Assembly (NCBI GenBank): GCA_965649825.1
Contig: OZ287694.1
Span: forward strand, 744,001 to 808,000
Origin: Penicillus capitatus
Taxonomy: Eukaryota > Chlorophyta
Reading direction: 5' to 3'
Length of the DNA: 64,000 nucleotides
In this document: positions 1-15,728 of the stretch, piece after piece
How the letters are laid out: each line of letters starts with the position of its first letter
Numbering within the stretch: the stretch's first letter is position 1
Notes under the pieces: generated by a model
Database searches by the model: none
Seen by the model: only the letters and a program-made list of their open reading frames with translations
What the model was told of the DNA's origin: nothing
Translations under genes and position numbers: made by a program

Positions 1-2320
1 GTCGATGCTCTTTCTCTGTAGAGATGAGAGAAGAAACAGTGAGGCGACCATGATCCAATATAAACCATCCTCGAGTAAGGATTTTCCAACGAATATACAA
101 GTATTCCTGGATGACAGACACCACGGCATAGCGATGTGACAAAGAAATACGTTTCAGTCGTACATGAGGAGAGCGATCCACGTTTTGTTTTTGACAGCAG
201 GTGTCTGTCGCTCCATTGGCTGCTCCCATCCATGACACTTGACAGAGTATATTCCTGAAATAGATGGATGCCCACATCGGCAACATGATACAGATACAGA
301 CCTGAGATAAGATCCTTTTCCCATTGAGCACGCTTATCCAGTGCTATTTTTCGATCGTCTGGTTTGTTGTCTTGTTTATCATCGTCTTCTTCGGTTTCTG
401 TGTCCGGAATAGGAATGGCTATGAGACAGATAATGGCAATTGCGACGATGCCCAAGAACACTCCGAGGGCGACTCTTCCCAACTCTTGATAAATGATCCA
501 GGACCCGATACCCACATCCACGGGGACGGCAATAATGAATGGCAGGAATTGAATGAATGACTTCAATCGGAGGCTCTCTATCAGAATAAGATTCCTGATG
601 TGTTCGTCAGAAAACTTGAGACGCTCGGTTGAGGCAAGTAGAAGTGCTTTCCTATGAATCTCCGCCTTCAACATTGATGTGACTTGGCACCCAACTCGTT
701 CTGTCACTTGTTCGGAATGGCGTTTGGCAAGCTTCATTATGAAGGTGAAAAGGAATAAAAGTACGGCAAGGCTTATGGGTTTTTCGAGCCAATGTATAAT
801 ACCCTCTGACGTGAGCCAATGTATAATACCCTCTGACGAATCCTCATCCGCCTCGTTTTGCTCCATATCGTCCATATCCACATAGTTCACCATGTCACTG
901 TAAGTTTCCGGAGGCAAAAAAGATTCTGGTTCATGATCGTCATCATCGTCGTCATCGTCGTCATCGTCATGATCGTCATAATCGTCATAATCGTCATAAT
1001 CGTCATCATTTCCTATTGCATCATAGATGTACACCACAATCCATAGCTGCGCAAGTTTCATCCCAGCTTCGATTAACCGAAGTACGACAGCCTTGGAGAA
1101 GTCTTGAACGGAAAGTAAACAAGAGAAGAACTTACCCAGAGGATTTGCCAACGCACTATCCTGAACAAGATCATCAGCAGGCCTCTCTTGGCCGGAGTGC
1201 GATTGTCGAGATTGCTCTCATCGGATGACGTTGACTGCCACCTTGATCGAAATTGTTGCCGAAGAGTGTTGACTTGATCTTTGATGTCCAACTGCCAGAT
1301 GCCTTTCATTTGAATGGGTTTATCAACAGCGGAATTCAAAAACGGCCAAATCCAAAAGAAACCAAGACGCGAGAGGAAGCCTGATTTGGTATCAGGCATA
1401 GTCGTGCTTTCTTCCTCTGGATTGCCATCAGTATCCGATCCTTCCAAGGGCTAGAAGCACTACGTTAGATGCGACGAGAAGAGCAGAAATATTCTGTAAA
1501 CTTCATAAGTGTGCTGGGGGTCGAGGATGAGATGATCAGCTGCTGGAATCTGGCTCAGAGCAAAGATGGTCAAAAAGAACTGACAAAGGGCAGAAAGCAT
1601 AAACCCGAAGTACAATGCATCGATCTTTGTCAAATATGGATTTAGGACGAAACCCGTCTTGGTCAGGTGCCCTGAATCAAATCGCATTCTGTATTGGCAT
1701 GTTAAAAAAGTTTGCTTGCCAACGAATGCCAGACAGAGAGAGAAGCGGACGGTCCAGAGCCCGTTCCATACGAAGTGACGCGTTTCGAGATAGAGGACAG
1801 TGACTGCAAGGGGCCAGAAGACAATGGCCATAAGATGACCTACAATTCACTCATCGAGATCGCAGACTACTGGCAATGACGTACTGAGATATTCATATGG
1901 GGCAGGTGCGACATTACCGCTGTATAGAACATGGTAACTGCAGAGCCGAGTAACAGATACGACAGTGGAAAGTGTCCAACAAATTGAACTCATGATCACT
2001 GCCGTCCTAAAATCAGTCTCACTCACAAAGCATTAGCCGAAGCTGTTCGCATACCATTGGTATCTCTTTGAAAATTTAGAAAGGCGGTATCTATCGGATT
2101 CGCGTTTTGTGAGTTTGGAGATGTGTCGAATGATGAATACGATACCCATGAAGTGACACAAAACTACGAGGTCGCGTTAAGCACTGATCCAACAAGGAGG
2201 AAACAATACCGTCTTACCTGCCACAAAGCTATCAACGACGCAAGGTGTCATTTTCCCGCAAACCTCAGCAAAATACTCACGCATCCTTTCGTCGCCGCAG
2301 TAATGATTCGTTTTCCCCAT
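1..2320 (-). CDS. ABCC (MRP-type) ABC transporter, 5' part, cut by window edge
   Basis: Multidrug-resistance-protein type exporter; only the amino-terminal part is inside the window. A likely ATG at 2320 opens an exon with the motif TPCVVDSFVAG, which the plus-strand paralogue at 3.35 kb mirrors as TPCVVDTFITG. Further TMD0 exons follow: one ending NVAPAPYEYLS, then 1831-1460 (TVRFSL, three membrane spans). Exon 1447-1120 carries the start of TMD1 with the family motif GFFWIWPFLN and the basic/acidic linker IWQLD. An intron of about 44 nt then joins to LRLIEAGMKLAQLW and runs on through 1. No nucleotide-binding domain is visible because the gene leaves the window. Oddity: an Asp-rich tract with DDY repeats (coding for 931-1010) sits in the TMD1 region. 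Family assignment is firm; the extreme 5' exons are less so. Confidence 0.85.
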
Positions 2321-3329
2321 CTCCGCCAGTCACGCTACAAACAGTATCCAGTTGAATAGGCGTGGGAGATTCGGCAACGAAAGAGATTCTCACATTTAAA
2401 ACCACCAGGAAATCAAGTAAAGCAAAGGCGACGAGCGGGTTACGACTGCGTGTGTTGCACCTGTCGTGTAGGATTGATTATATGTTTGATTTTGAAAATT
2501 GTAACTCTGCCATCGTAGGTAGTTAGGTCTGTGATAACCTCCTGGCGAGGTGGCGTCAAGTTCGCAAGATCATCATTATTTAACGCTGATCATTAACGGA
2601 AGAAGAGGTTCTGGAAATACCACCACAAGACGCGTGGAACAGGGGAAAGAGTCCCGATGCTCGTAAACATTTCTTCTTACTCAATGGGCCAAATAAAATA
2701 GCAGATACTGGATAGCGCTGAAAGGTTTTAGACATTCTAAGAGGAACACTGGTCGAGAAGCAAAACAGAAAGAAGCTTCTCGGAAAGCTCCTTGACTGTT
2801 CCGCATTATATGGCGCGGTGTCCAAGCGCTGTCCATTAGACAAACCCACAAAACGGCCACATGAGGATCAACCATCAAAGACGCGCATGACCTTCGTTTT
2901 CGTATAAAGATGTTGAGACGCGCTTGTGTTTTCACGTGTCTTATCTGACATACTTATCTAACATGCGCACTTAGGATCTGTGTTCGCTCGCCTGATCACA
3001 CGATTGCCTCACTTTAGCCGCATTCGTTTTTTAGGTTTGTACCTACGGCATCAAAGATGACAGAGACTGATCAAACATCGCCGACATCCAAACCCTACCA
3101 GAAGTCCACGTTTCTGTGACACTGCCTCTCTCACAGCTTTTCTGCACACGATACACATCTAACTTCTCAACAACGAATCAAAAAAAGATCGCTTTCGAGT
3201 TCAAAGAGTGATGTCTTAGATTCAAGGAGAGCGCCGAGATATTTGCGGCTGTCTCATCTAAATCAGCGATTTGTTACGTGTCATTTCGCTCGGCTTAATC
3301 GGTACGCATATCGAGCGCATATCGAGTGA
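2321..3329. promoter_or_regulatory. Intergenic spacer between divergent ABCC genes
   Basis: About 1 kb separates the start regions of the two head-to-head ABCC genes, so it should hold both promoters. I see no ORF with family resemblance in it and no clear core promoter motif. The role is inferred from gene orientation only. Confidence 0.4.
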
Positions 3330-3350
3330 GTGCTTTTGCCGCATGCATTC

Positions 3351-8598
<5,248 letters not shown>

Positions 8599-9378
8599 AT
8601 CTGTGCACGACGGTTTGGAGAACAGGCAAGAACTACGAGCAAATGTGAATGTCTTTCGACCGGTTGGCGTCTGTCGATACATGCACGCCACGACGTGACG
8701 GCGCTTCGTGGCTGTCACGTCATCTGCCCGTTTCGTTCGCGATGTGACGTTCAGCCATCAGGCCATGCTCAGCGATGTATTTTAAGCCATAGCGATGTAG
8801 GGAGATGTGATGATTTTAAGATATGTCTTCTGTCAATATCTGCTAGCAGTTGAGCATTAACGACATCCGACTCTTCTCGGCACACGGTGCGCCTGTGGAC
8901 CTCAGCTGTCGTCTCTAGGCTTGCCGCTTAACGGATCGCGTGCCGTTCTCGAAGAACGTCTCTCCAAAGAGATTCAACGCCAGACGCGTGACGCGTGGCG
9001 ATGGGAGACATTGCCCCAATGCTCGTCGCCTGTATCGACTGTGGGCGCCGCCACACCTCACTCGTGGTGCACTCTATGGAGCTGCGTTCTTTCACCAAGG
9101 AGAAGTCCATCTCGTCTTATCGTTTTTTGAGACGACTCCAGAGAGCTGTCCGCGGTCAGTGCTCTTTTCGATCAAAGCGACGCGTCTTACAGACTCGATC
9201 TGCCAGATGCACTTCGAAACCTCGATATCTCAGAGTTCTCCTCGACGATCCTATCAAAGATCGACATCCTGACGCAAGCCATTCAGCTGTTGACAACTGT
9301 CGACCCTTGACCCTTTGTATTAACGACTCTCGTTTCCAAAAATCGCCTCACATTGAACGCGCGCTTGTGTGTAATAAT
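8599..9378. other. Spacer with weak SAP-like coding fragment
   Basis: No complete gene is supported. On the plus strand around 8903-8970 one frame reads LGLPLNGSRAVLEERLSKEI, which resembles the helix-turn of a SAP DNA-binding motif. I found no start codon for it and no convincing downstream exon. It could be part of a small unrecognised gene or chance. The stretch also contains the upstream region of the Tctex1 gene. Confidence 0.25.
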
Positions 9379-9841
9379 ATGGACGACGATAGCGCGCCGT
9401 TTGAAGTGCTGAAAGAGACGGTGTATGAGAACACGTATATTACATCGCCGCGCGGACACGGTGACCAACACGTTTGCCAACGTCACAAGATCCGACACGT
9501 CGTTCAGAGCCTCATTCACACACGCGTCGAAGGTGTCTCCCCGTGGCGTCTTCTTCAGGGAAGCACGACGTTCTTTGCCCTCAGGCCAGCCATACGATCC
9601 GGTCAAAGGCGCCCAGGTGTCAAAGCAATTGGCTGATGACGTAAAGGAGCAGGTCAAAGCGCTGGGCTACGATCGCTACAAACTCATTGTCGAGGTCACG
9701 CTCGGGCAGAAACGCGGCCAAGCGATGCGCATCGCCTCACGTTGTCTGTGGAACACGGACACCGACACGTTCATCTCCGAGATGCACGAGGGCGAAGATG
9801 TCTACTGCTGCATCCAAGTCTACGCACTGTACCATGAATAG
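9379..9841 (+). CDS. Tctex1 / DYNLT-type dynein light chain
   Basis: A small light chain of the Tctex1 family, members of which bind dynein intermediate chains or act in ciliary transport. The start is ATG 9379 (MDDDSAPFEVLKETVYENTY). One 52-nt intron, 9533-9584, splits a Gly codon, and its removal gives VEGQPYDPVKG in frame. The product is 136 aa, the usual size for a Tctex1-domain protein. Hallmarks are ENTY near the N-terminus, the helix QLADDVKEQVKALG, YDRYKLIVEV, and the terminal strands SRCLWNTDTD and YCCIQVYALYHE. It ends 62 bp from the stop of the OPT gene on the opposite strand. TCTEX1D2-like and cytoplasmic DYNLT cannot be told apart here. Confidence 0.9.
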
Positions 9842-9903
9842 GGGGCAATTGTTAAAGGAGGACGGGGTCTGTCGTGAATGTACTGGACGGAGTGTTTGCT
9901 CCT

Positions 9904-12126
9904 TTAGACGGTGGCTTGAAACATTCGAACGAAAGCGACGACGATGGCGCCTGTGCCTTCGCCCAATACGAGGCCGCTCGCGACGACGACCATCAGCGAA
10001 GCGTGCGTCGTCGGACGATGCCGTTTCCAGAATTGTTCGGCGAGACTGCCGAGGAGTCGCGGGATCGTGTACTTGGGTCCCACATACATACCCACGGCAA
10101 AGCCGATACCACTCGGGAGAAAAGACGCCAGAGAATGTCCATGTTGCCACTGCTCCGTGGCGACGACGACTGCCGTTGCCGCAGCAAAGATCGCGGCAAA
10201 GATACCGACCTTATCCGGTAACGCGCCGCCATTGAAAAGACGTGCCATATCGAGCCAGATCTCGGCAGAAGGAACAGGCAACTCCTCGCCCGGAACATCC
10301 CATGCCGTGGTGTAGAGAACGTAGACGCCGACAGAGATGAAAACGGAGGCGAAGGAGCCGATGATCTGCGCGAAGAATTGCGGACGCGGCGGGACACCTG
10401 ATGCAAAACGCCCGTCAAGCGTCGGCTGGCTAAAGTCGTGGAGTGTCTCACCAACTAGGTGCGCTGTCTTGAAGTCTTGCATCATGTCGCCTGCCTGGAT
10501 GGCGCCTGCTTCGGCAATGGCGCCTGCAATGACATTGGCGACGACATTTCCTGGCGCCACGATGGCAAAGACGATCTGTCACGGAAGAAGGCGATGAGAT
10601 GTCGTTATATAGTATGTCGCCGATCGTCCTACTTGGGAGATCTTGCCGACGCCGCTGGCGGGATTGAGATCCGTTTCGCCCATTGCCCTTACGGCGAGGA
10701 TCGAGACAAAAGCGGCAACCGCGACGGCGACAATGGGCTGATAGAACGGCATCGAAAACATAGGCGAAACGATGACCGTGCAGATACCTATCGACACAAT
10801 GGGCGATGGACAGCCCTGCATCTCATATGGATCGCCACACCTGTTGACAGCAAGAGACCAATGATCCACCACGAACGAGGCACCCCATTGCGCTCCTCGA
10901 TATACGTCCTGTCTCGCCTGTCTCTCCTCCGGCGATTCGCTGTCTTGACTCCCAACAGGACGAGCGAAGTGACACTGTCGGTCAACATGATGGCGAGGGA
11001 CACCCATAGCACCCAACCTATGGCACGTGGTCTGTCGGATGTGACCTGAGGCGATCCAGACCTTTGGCGCCGTTTTCCATGTTATCGATCGGTCCCGGTG
11101 CCCATCCTCTGTGACGTGCCACGGGGCCTAGTAGAGCGAATCCTGTCAAGGCGCCGCCAAGCATGGAGAGACATGTCCGAGGGCCCATGATCATTCCTTG
11201 GCCAATGTATCCGGGGGACGGATACAGAACCCATCCCCATTTCGACGGTGTCGACCATCCCAGCCAAGACCAAATGGGAAAAGACGTCAAGACCTCATCT
11301 CCATCCACCGTCACCATCTCTCCCACAATCTTGTAAAGGAACGCAAGGGCGAAGGTGGACAGGAGCACGAGAAGAGATGCTGTCCATTCGGCTGACACGG
11401 AGATGCCGTTGGAGGAGGTGGGAGAGATCTCGTGATCGCCGCCCTCTTGTGCGATGACGATGCGACAGTGGGCACCAGACATGACATCGTCCTCTTCCTT
11501 CTTGTCGATGAGCAGCTCTTCGGAACTGCCAGACGCATCGAGGTCGTCCACTCTACTGTAGATGGGCCGGCTTTCCGTTTGGTGCATGAGTTGGATGACT
11601 TTGGCTGTGGCGGCGCCGGATGGAAAAGGCAGCTTCTCTCGCAGAATCGTCTGCGTTCGGAGAGGAACGGCAACGAAGGCGCCAAAGAATGCCACAGCAA
11701 AGGTCCAGAGCATGAGGTTCTGAGTGGATAGGATGAGCGGCCCTTCCGGTGGACGATCGTCGACGGTGAGCATACCAAGGGCAGGGATCACACTGACCAA
11801 TCCAGCCGTTAATGGAATCATGGCCACAGCGACGGATGTTGTCTGAATGATCACATTTTCAGCCACGGTGAATCCTCTGCCCAACCCACAGCGCTGCAGC
11901 GCCTTGAAGGTACCAAATCCAAGCAAAGCCGATTGAATACTGCCCATGGTGACCCACCTGCAGATGACCCCCTCGGCACGGGCGACGGAAACAGCGTCGA
12001 GTGCTACCCCGATTGCAGGCCGAAGTACATATTGGAGCAACACATGATGAGACCGACGCCAAGGCCGACACCAAGCGAACGTAGGGTGAAACCGGAGCGC
12101 GAGCGGCGTGGTCGTGGCAACATCAT
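9904..12126 (-). CDS. OPT-family oligopeptide / metal-chelate transporter
   Basis: Multi-span proton-coupled transporter of the oligopeptide transporter superfamily; the substrate (peptide or metal-nicotianamine-like chelate) is not determinable. ATG 12126. Four introns, 11958-12007, 11018-11061, 10788-10840 and 10576-10632, each close the frame and give 672 aa, the normal OPT length. The first restores FGLQSGWVTMGSIQSALLGF, the classic amino-terminal OPT motif. Others include FPSGAATAKVI, PSPGYIGQGMIMG, GETDLNPASGVGK, and AGDMMQDFKTAHL, a strongly conserved OPT signature. An acidic hydrophilic loop (DKKEEDDVMSG) lies between membrane spans in the middle. It is tail-to-tail with the Tctex1 gene. 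The loop and motif set resemble the YSL/fungal OPT branch, but I would not commit to a branch. Confidence 0.93.
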
Positions 12127-12858
12127 TGACGGACACTTATTCTTCTCATTACACTAAATTTATTCCCATCTCTCCCTATCGCAGGACTCACTCACAACTC
12201 TCTTATTGCTGCCATCGAGTTCTTCAACTCTTTTTGTTCGCCGTCTGCATATACATCGAGGACAGGATGTACGCTGACGTGCAGATCTGGCTTGGCAACG
12301 CATTGTCGAAAAAGAGCAAGAGATGTATATCTCAAGGCGTCACTCTTCCCGTGCGTCTGTCAGCCATGATCCTGTCTGTATCAATTTCGTGACGCCTTTA
12401 TCGGGGATGATCTTCGAGGGTGACGGTCTCAGAAATGTCTTCCGTCGAATGACGGCCGTCTGCGCTCTGCATCTTGCGGTCGCGTATGGGACGGGTCGTA
12501 ATTTTTGCGTATGAGATACGGAACATCAAAACAGTCCACGGGTGGATGGTTTAACCCAATGACACTCCATTGATCATCGACCAACTGCACCACATGTTCG
12601 TTGGCGTTCTTCCTGAAGCTGTGGGACGTGACCTTGTTATCGGCGTATGATATCGAGGTGGTCCATGTCTCAGCAGCGCCATCGTTTGTTGGAAGACGCA
12701 TACAATGCGTCGTTGCATGAATACGAATCCACTATCGTGACGGTGACTGTTCTGTCCGTAGTCACTCAGGTGACCGTATCTGCACCTCCGCCCACTAGAA
12801 GACACGTTTAAATGGCGATGCGCTTGAGCAAAGAGACATTACGAATGCTAAGACCGCG
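12127..12858. other. Intergenic region, no recognised gene
   Basis: Both strands hold only short reading frames. The most protein-like is on the minus strand near 12429-12701 (contains VVQLVDDQWSVIGLNHPPVD), but it has no recognisable family and no clear splice structure. I cannot support a gene here. Confidence 0.4.
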
Positions 12859-13117
12859 AGATGCTGTAGAACGTCGCCCGTTCACCGCGGCAACCACCGT
12901 TGGCACGTCCCTGGCCGAGAATGGCCATCCGCACCCAACAGAACACCACTTCCGTGGTTCTCGTCCGCGAAGACGTTGCGCACCACGAGGTGCCGGAGAA
13001 CGTTGCGCGTCCATTGCGGCAACCACCGTCAGTACGTCCCTGGCCGAGAATGGCAATCCGTACCCAATAGGACACCACTGCCGTGATTCTCGTCCGTAAA
13101 GACGTTGCGTGATGAGA
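12859..13117. repeat. Tandem duplication, unit 129 bp, about two copies
   Basis: The block beginning ggcaaccaccgt at 12889 recurs at 13018, a spacing of 129 bp. The similarity extends upstream (agatgctgtagaacgt versus aggtgccggagaacgt) and downstream to ttctcgtccg...gacgttgcg. The copies differ at scattered bases. The unit is 43 codons long, and one minus-strand frame stays open through both copies (13341-12808), so it could be a degenerate repeat protein, but I do not recognise a fold. Confidence 0.8.
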
Positions 13118-13429
13118 GGACCGTGCTGCTCCCATGATGGAGAGACAGACACGGTCGCTCTCTCACGGGCAGGGTCGAGAACAAACAGGTGGCGACGGAC
13201 CGCCAGACGACGAAAGCACCGATCCAGCATGCGCACGGCATTAAATACCCTGGCGGTTGTTGACCGAACGCAGCGGTTGTCCGGAGGATGGAGAGCTTGC
13301 GTCGCAGTTCGTAGGGACGACGTGACGGCTAAACAGGTCATGACGCGATAGCGACAGTCATCGAGAAAAGAGAAAGAATTTGACCAGAGCTGTGGCCGGA
13401 CGCGTCACGTCCAATACCAATCGCCGAAG

Positions 13430-13550
13430 AAGAAAACGCGATTCCTAGCCCTACGGTCTCCTCTCGAGAAAAACAACGCGATTCCTAGCACTACGGTTTC
13501 CTCTCGAGAAGAAAACGCGATTCCTGGCGCAACGGTCTCTGCTGAGAAAA
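13430..13550. repeat. Short tandem repeat, unit about 40 bp, three copies
   Basis: The word acgcgattcct occurs at 13436, 13476 and 13515, each followed by a related stretch ending in ctctcgaga or ctgctgaga. The third copy is the most diverged. No open frame covers it convincingly. Confidence 0.85.
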
Positions 13551-13660
13551 AAATCTTCTACACACAAAAACGAATGCTTCTCGGAAATCGTCCAGAAACT
13601 GTTGGGGCAGCTATCCTGCAGATCAAGAATGCTTTTCGTACAACGAGCAGTGCGATTCGA

Positions 13661-14626
13661 TCAGCCATGCCGAGGCATCCTTCTGAAAGGCATGCTGTCA
13701 TGGATAGGTGCTTCGCACATGTGAGGGGTGGCTGACCGGGAATGCACTTCGCAAAAGACAGCCGTTCCCGTCCACAGTTCTCGAGTCGGTGACGTCGGAC
13801 ACTTCTCTGCCGCCGGATGCGGTCTCCACGGAAATAGCGATGTCTCCATGAGCGATGGCGAGGGCAGTTTGGCACACGTCTTCCACGAAGTGCATGCCTT
13901 TTCAGCCATCCTTCGATCTTCTATCGACCATTTCTGCAGTCTTAACGTCGTCTTATGCACCGATCTTCTTTTCTTATCTGACGCTGGGCTTTGTGGCGGC
14001 GTTGTTGGGTGCGAGACATCGCCGTGGCGTTTTGGCCGCACACGGATCTTCAGCTTTGAGTTTCGAAAGAAGGTCACCTCTCCTTCCATCTCACGATCCG
14101 ACACTGTACCTCCCCTCTGCCGATCTTCCTCACTCCATACCGTATGTGTGGCTGACATCATTGCCACTCGACTCTGTTCTAGAGTGAGCTGACCACAGAG
14201 CACGATCTCGCGTTGCATCTCTTCCAGATCCTTGCGCTCGACGGGTGGTAGGTGCTTGGGAAGGGGATATGTCGTGACGTCTGTCCCATTGGCTCCGCGA
14301 CGTGTTCGCGGCGTCCAAAAGGCGTCGGCTATCGTCGACGTCGCGTCTTCGTCGTCGTCTGTGAAAAGGATGAAGGGCAGAGACGACCATGATGACGCTG
14401 CCGAGGTGCTCCATGCGTCGCTCTGTGTGTCATGCGCAACATCGCTGGCACTCTTCCAATCCATGACGTCTTCCCATCCGTCGGACCACATCTCGAATAC
14501 TATGTTCTCACGCGATGGCCAACCGCCAAACAACGCACGTTTCCGGAAGATGACGCTCATCATCTTGTCCGTAGACGGAAGCATTACAGATTGCCACGGT
14601 CCGATAGGACGTCCCCTTTCTGTCAC
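13661..14626 (-). CDS. Hypothetical protein, 321 aa, low complexity
   Basis: A single open frame of 321 codons without an obvious intron, from ATG 14626. I recognise no family. The sequence is rich in Ser, Thr, Arg and acidic residues, has an acidic patch TDDDEDATS, a Pro-rich stretch (TTPPQSPASDKKRR) and no membrane span, which suggests a largely disordered soluble or nuclear protein. The length of the frame in a region of about 50 percent GC is the main support. Some of it could be intronic, because nearby genes are intron-rich. Confidence 0.5.
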   Translation of the reverse strand: MTERGRPIGPWQSVMLPSTDKMMSVIFRKRALFGGWPSRENIVFEMWSDGWEDVMDWKSASDVAHDTQSDAWSTSAASSWSSLPFILFTDDDEDATSTIADAFWTPRTRRGANGTDVTTYPLPKHLPPVERKDLEEMQREIVLCGQLTLEQSRVAMMSATHTVWSEEDRQRGGTVSDREMEGEVTFFRNSKLKIRVRPKRHGDVSHPTTPPQSPASDKKRRSVHKTTLRLQKWSIEDRRMAEKACTSWKTCAKLPSPSLMETSLFPWRPHPAAEKCPTSPTRELWTGTAVFCEVHSRSATPHMCEAPIHDSMPFRRMPRHG

Positions 14627-14700
14627 AGAGAATGTGGGTGGAGCTATATAGGAGACAGATCACAGCTCATCGGTATCCGCAAGTGAAGAACATCGACAGG

Positions 14701-15249
14701 TCATTTCTCGGTCTGACCAGGAATACTGAAATGGACCTTAAGAACGACACGGCCGCTGGAGAAGGTGTCCACCGATCCTTGGAACTCCATGATGCGATAG
14801 GCGTCGGGGAAGATGCCTTCGGATTCAAAGAGCCGTTGAACCTGAAGGGGAACGATCCCTGTCGAAGAGGGAACGCGAGGATGACGCCACGCACCTCTTG
14901 TCGAACGAGGTCGGGATCGCGATCCGCATTCCACGAATTGGCATCTCCCCAGGCATAGGCGCAACAGCAGCACAGGGTCGCCCAGATGTTGTAGAAGAAC
15001 CAGAAGCAGCAACGTTCCTTGATGAGGATGTGCGTCTGGATGCGCTTCTGAAGGACAGGTGGCAGGGCATAGGTGCCGCCGACGAGCTGCACCGCGCACC
15101 GTGTCGGTGTGAGAGCGAGCGAGAGGGGAATCTACCCGTGCCATTGTCTTTCCTCCGGGAAAGTGTTCGTACTCGGAGGCACTGAGCGCCAGAGACGGTT
15201 CGAAGAACATGACGGCCTTTTCGTTGACCTTTACATCGAAGGACGCCAT
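14701..15249 (-). CDS. Orphan protein A, 148 aa, Cys-rich hydrophobic segment
   Basis: I do not recognise the family. ATG 15249, introns 15087-15135 (49 nt) and 14842-14894 (53 nt), stop at 14701; removing both closes the frame at 148 codons. The protein begins MASFDVKVNEKAVMFFEPS. It has a central aromatic and Cys-rich hydrophobic stretch (CCFWFFYNIWATLCCCCAYAW) that could be a membrane span or palmitoylated anchor, then a soluble carboxy half with VRQEVQRLFESEGIFPDAYR and GRVVLKVHFSIPGQTEK. The near-identical copy at 17352-17899 differs by one base of length only inside the second intron, which independently supports the exon model. It is divergently paired with the ubiquitin-like gene at 15442. 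Confidence 0.75.
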   Translation of the reverse strand: MASFDVKVNEKAVMFFEPSLALSASEYEHFPGGKTMARVDSPLARSHTDTVRGAARRRHLCPATCPSEAHPDAHPHQGTLLLLVLLQHLGDPVLLLRLCLGRCQFVECGSRSRPRSTRGAWRHPRVPSSTGIVPLQVQRLFESEGIFPDAYRIMEFQGSVDTFSSGRVVLKVHFSIPGQTEK

Positions 15250-15292
15250 TTCGCCGATGCGTGCGATGACGGATTCCTTGAATGATAAAGAG

Positions 15293-15334
15293 TCCGTCCG
15301 TCCGTCCGTCCGTCCGTCCGTCCGTCCGTCCGTC
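15293..15334. repeat. Tetranucleotide microsatellite (tccg)n
   Basis: About ten consecutive tccg units lie between the start codons of the divergent orphan A and ubiquitin-like A genes. The duplicated locus at 17.94 kb has no such run, so it expanded in, or was lost from, one copy. Confidence 0.95.
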
Positions 15335-15441
15335 GGGTGACGCGACTTGGTGACAATGAGGTATAAATGCATCGATTCGGGCACGATGTTGCTGCGTGTC
15401 AAGTCACTTCTGCTTTTTGCGTTCTGTTGCGTTGGAGTAAC

Positions 15442-15728
15442 ATGGTTCAGCTTCAAATCGCCGTCCGTAGTATGGACAACAAGACGTATCATCTCAACGT
15501 CGAAGATTCGGACACGATAAAGAGCTTAAAAGAAAAGCTCGCCGAGAAAACGGGTACCGTCTTTTGTCGCTCCGCAGAAAAATGTATGAAGCACGTTTGC
15601 CGATTTCAGGCATCGCCGCCGCGACACAACGCCTCGTCTTTGGCCCAGGAATGCTCAGAGACAACAAAACTGTCCAAGAGTGTGGCATCTACCAAGGTCA
15701 TTCGGACGGTTCGATTGTCGTGCTTTAA
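15442..15728 (+). CDS. Divergent ubiquitin-like protein A, 76 aa
   Basis: ATG 15442. One 56-nt intron, 15554-15609, splits a Gly codon; removal gives exactly 76 codons, the length of ubiquitin. Matches to the ubiquitin fold: MVQLQIAVRSMDNKTYHLNV (beta hairpin), DTIKSLKEKLAEKTG (helix), QRLVFGPGMLRDNKTVQECG (the counterpart of [20 protein letters not shown]). It ends SIVVL and lacks the carboxy-terminal Gly-Gly, so conjugation in the usual way is not expected unless a longer isoform exists. It is transcribed away from orphan A. A paralogue lies at 18070. Confidence 0.8.

Noticed and set aside
858-1046. Plus-strand Ile/Val-rich reading frame resembling a membrane protein
   Set aside because: It is the complement of the Asp-rich tract of the minus-strand ABCC gene; the hydrophobic repeat is a shadow.
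12808-13341. 177-codon minus-strand frame resembling amoeba-virus ankyrin repeats
   Set aside because: The repeat unit is 43 residues, not 33, and the ankyrin consensus residues are absent. Reported only as a tandem DNA repeat.
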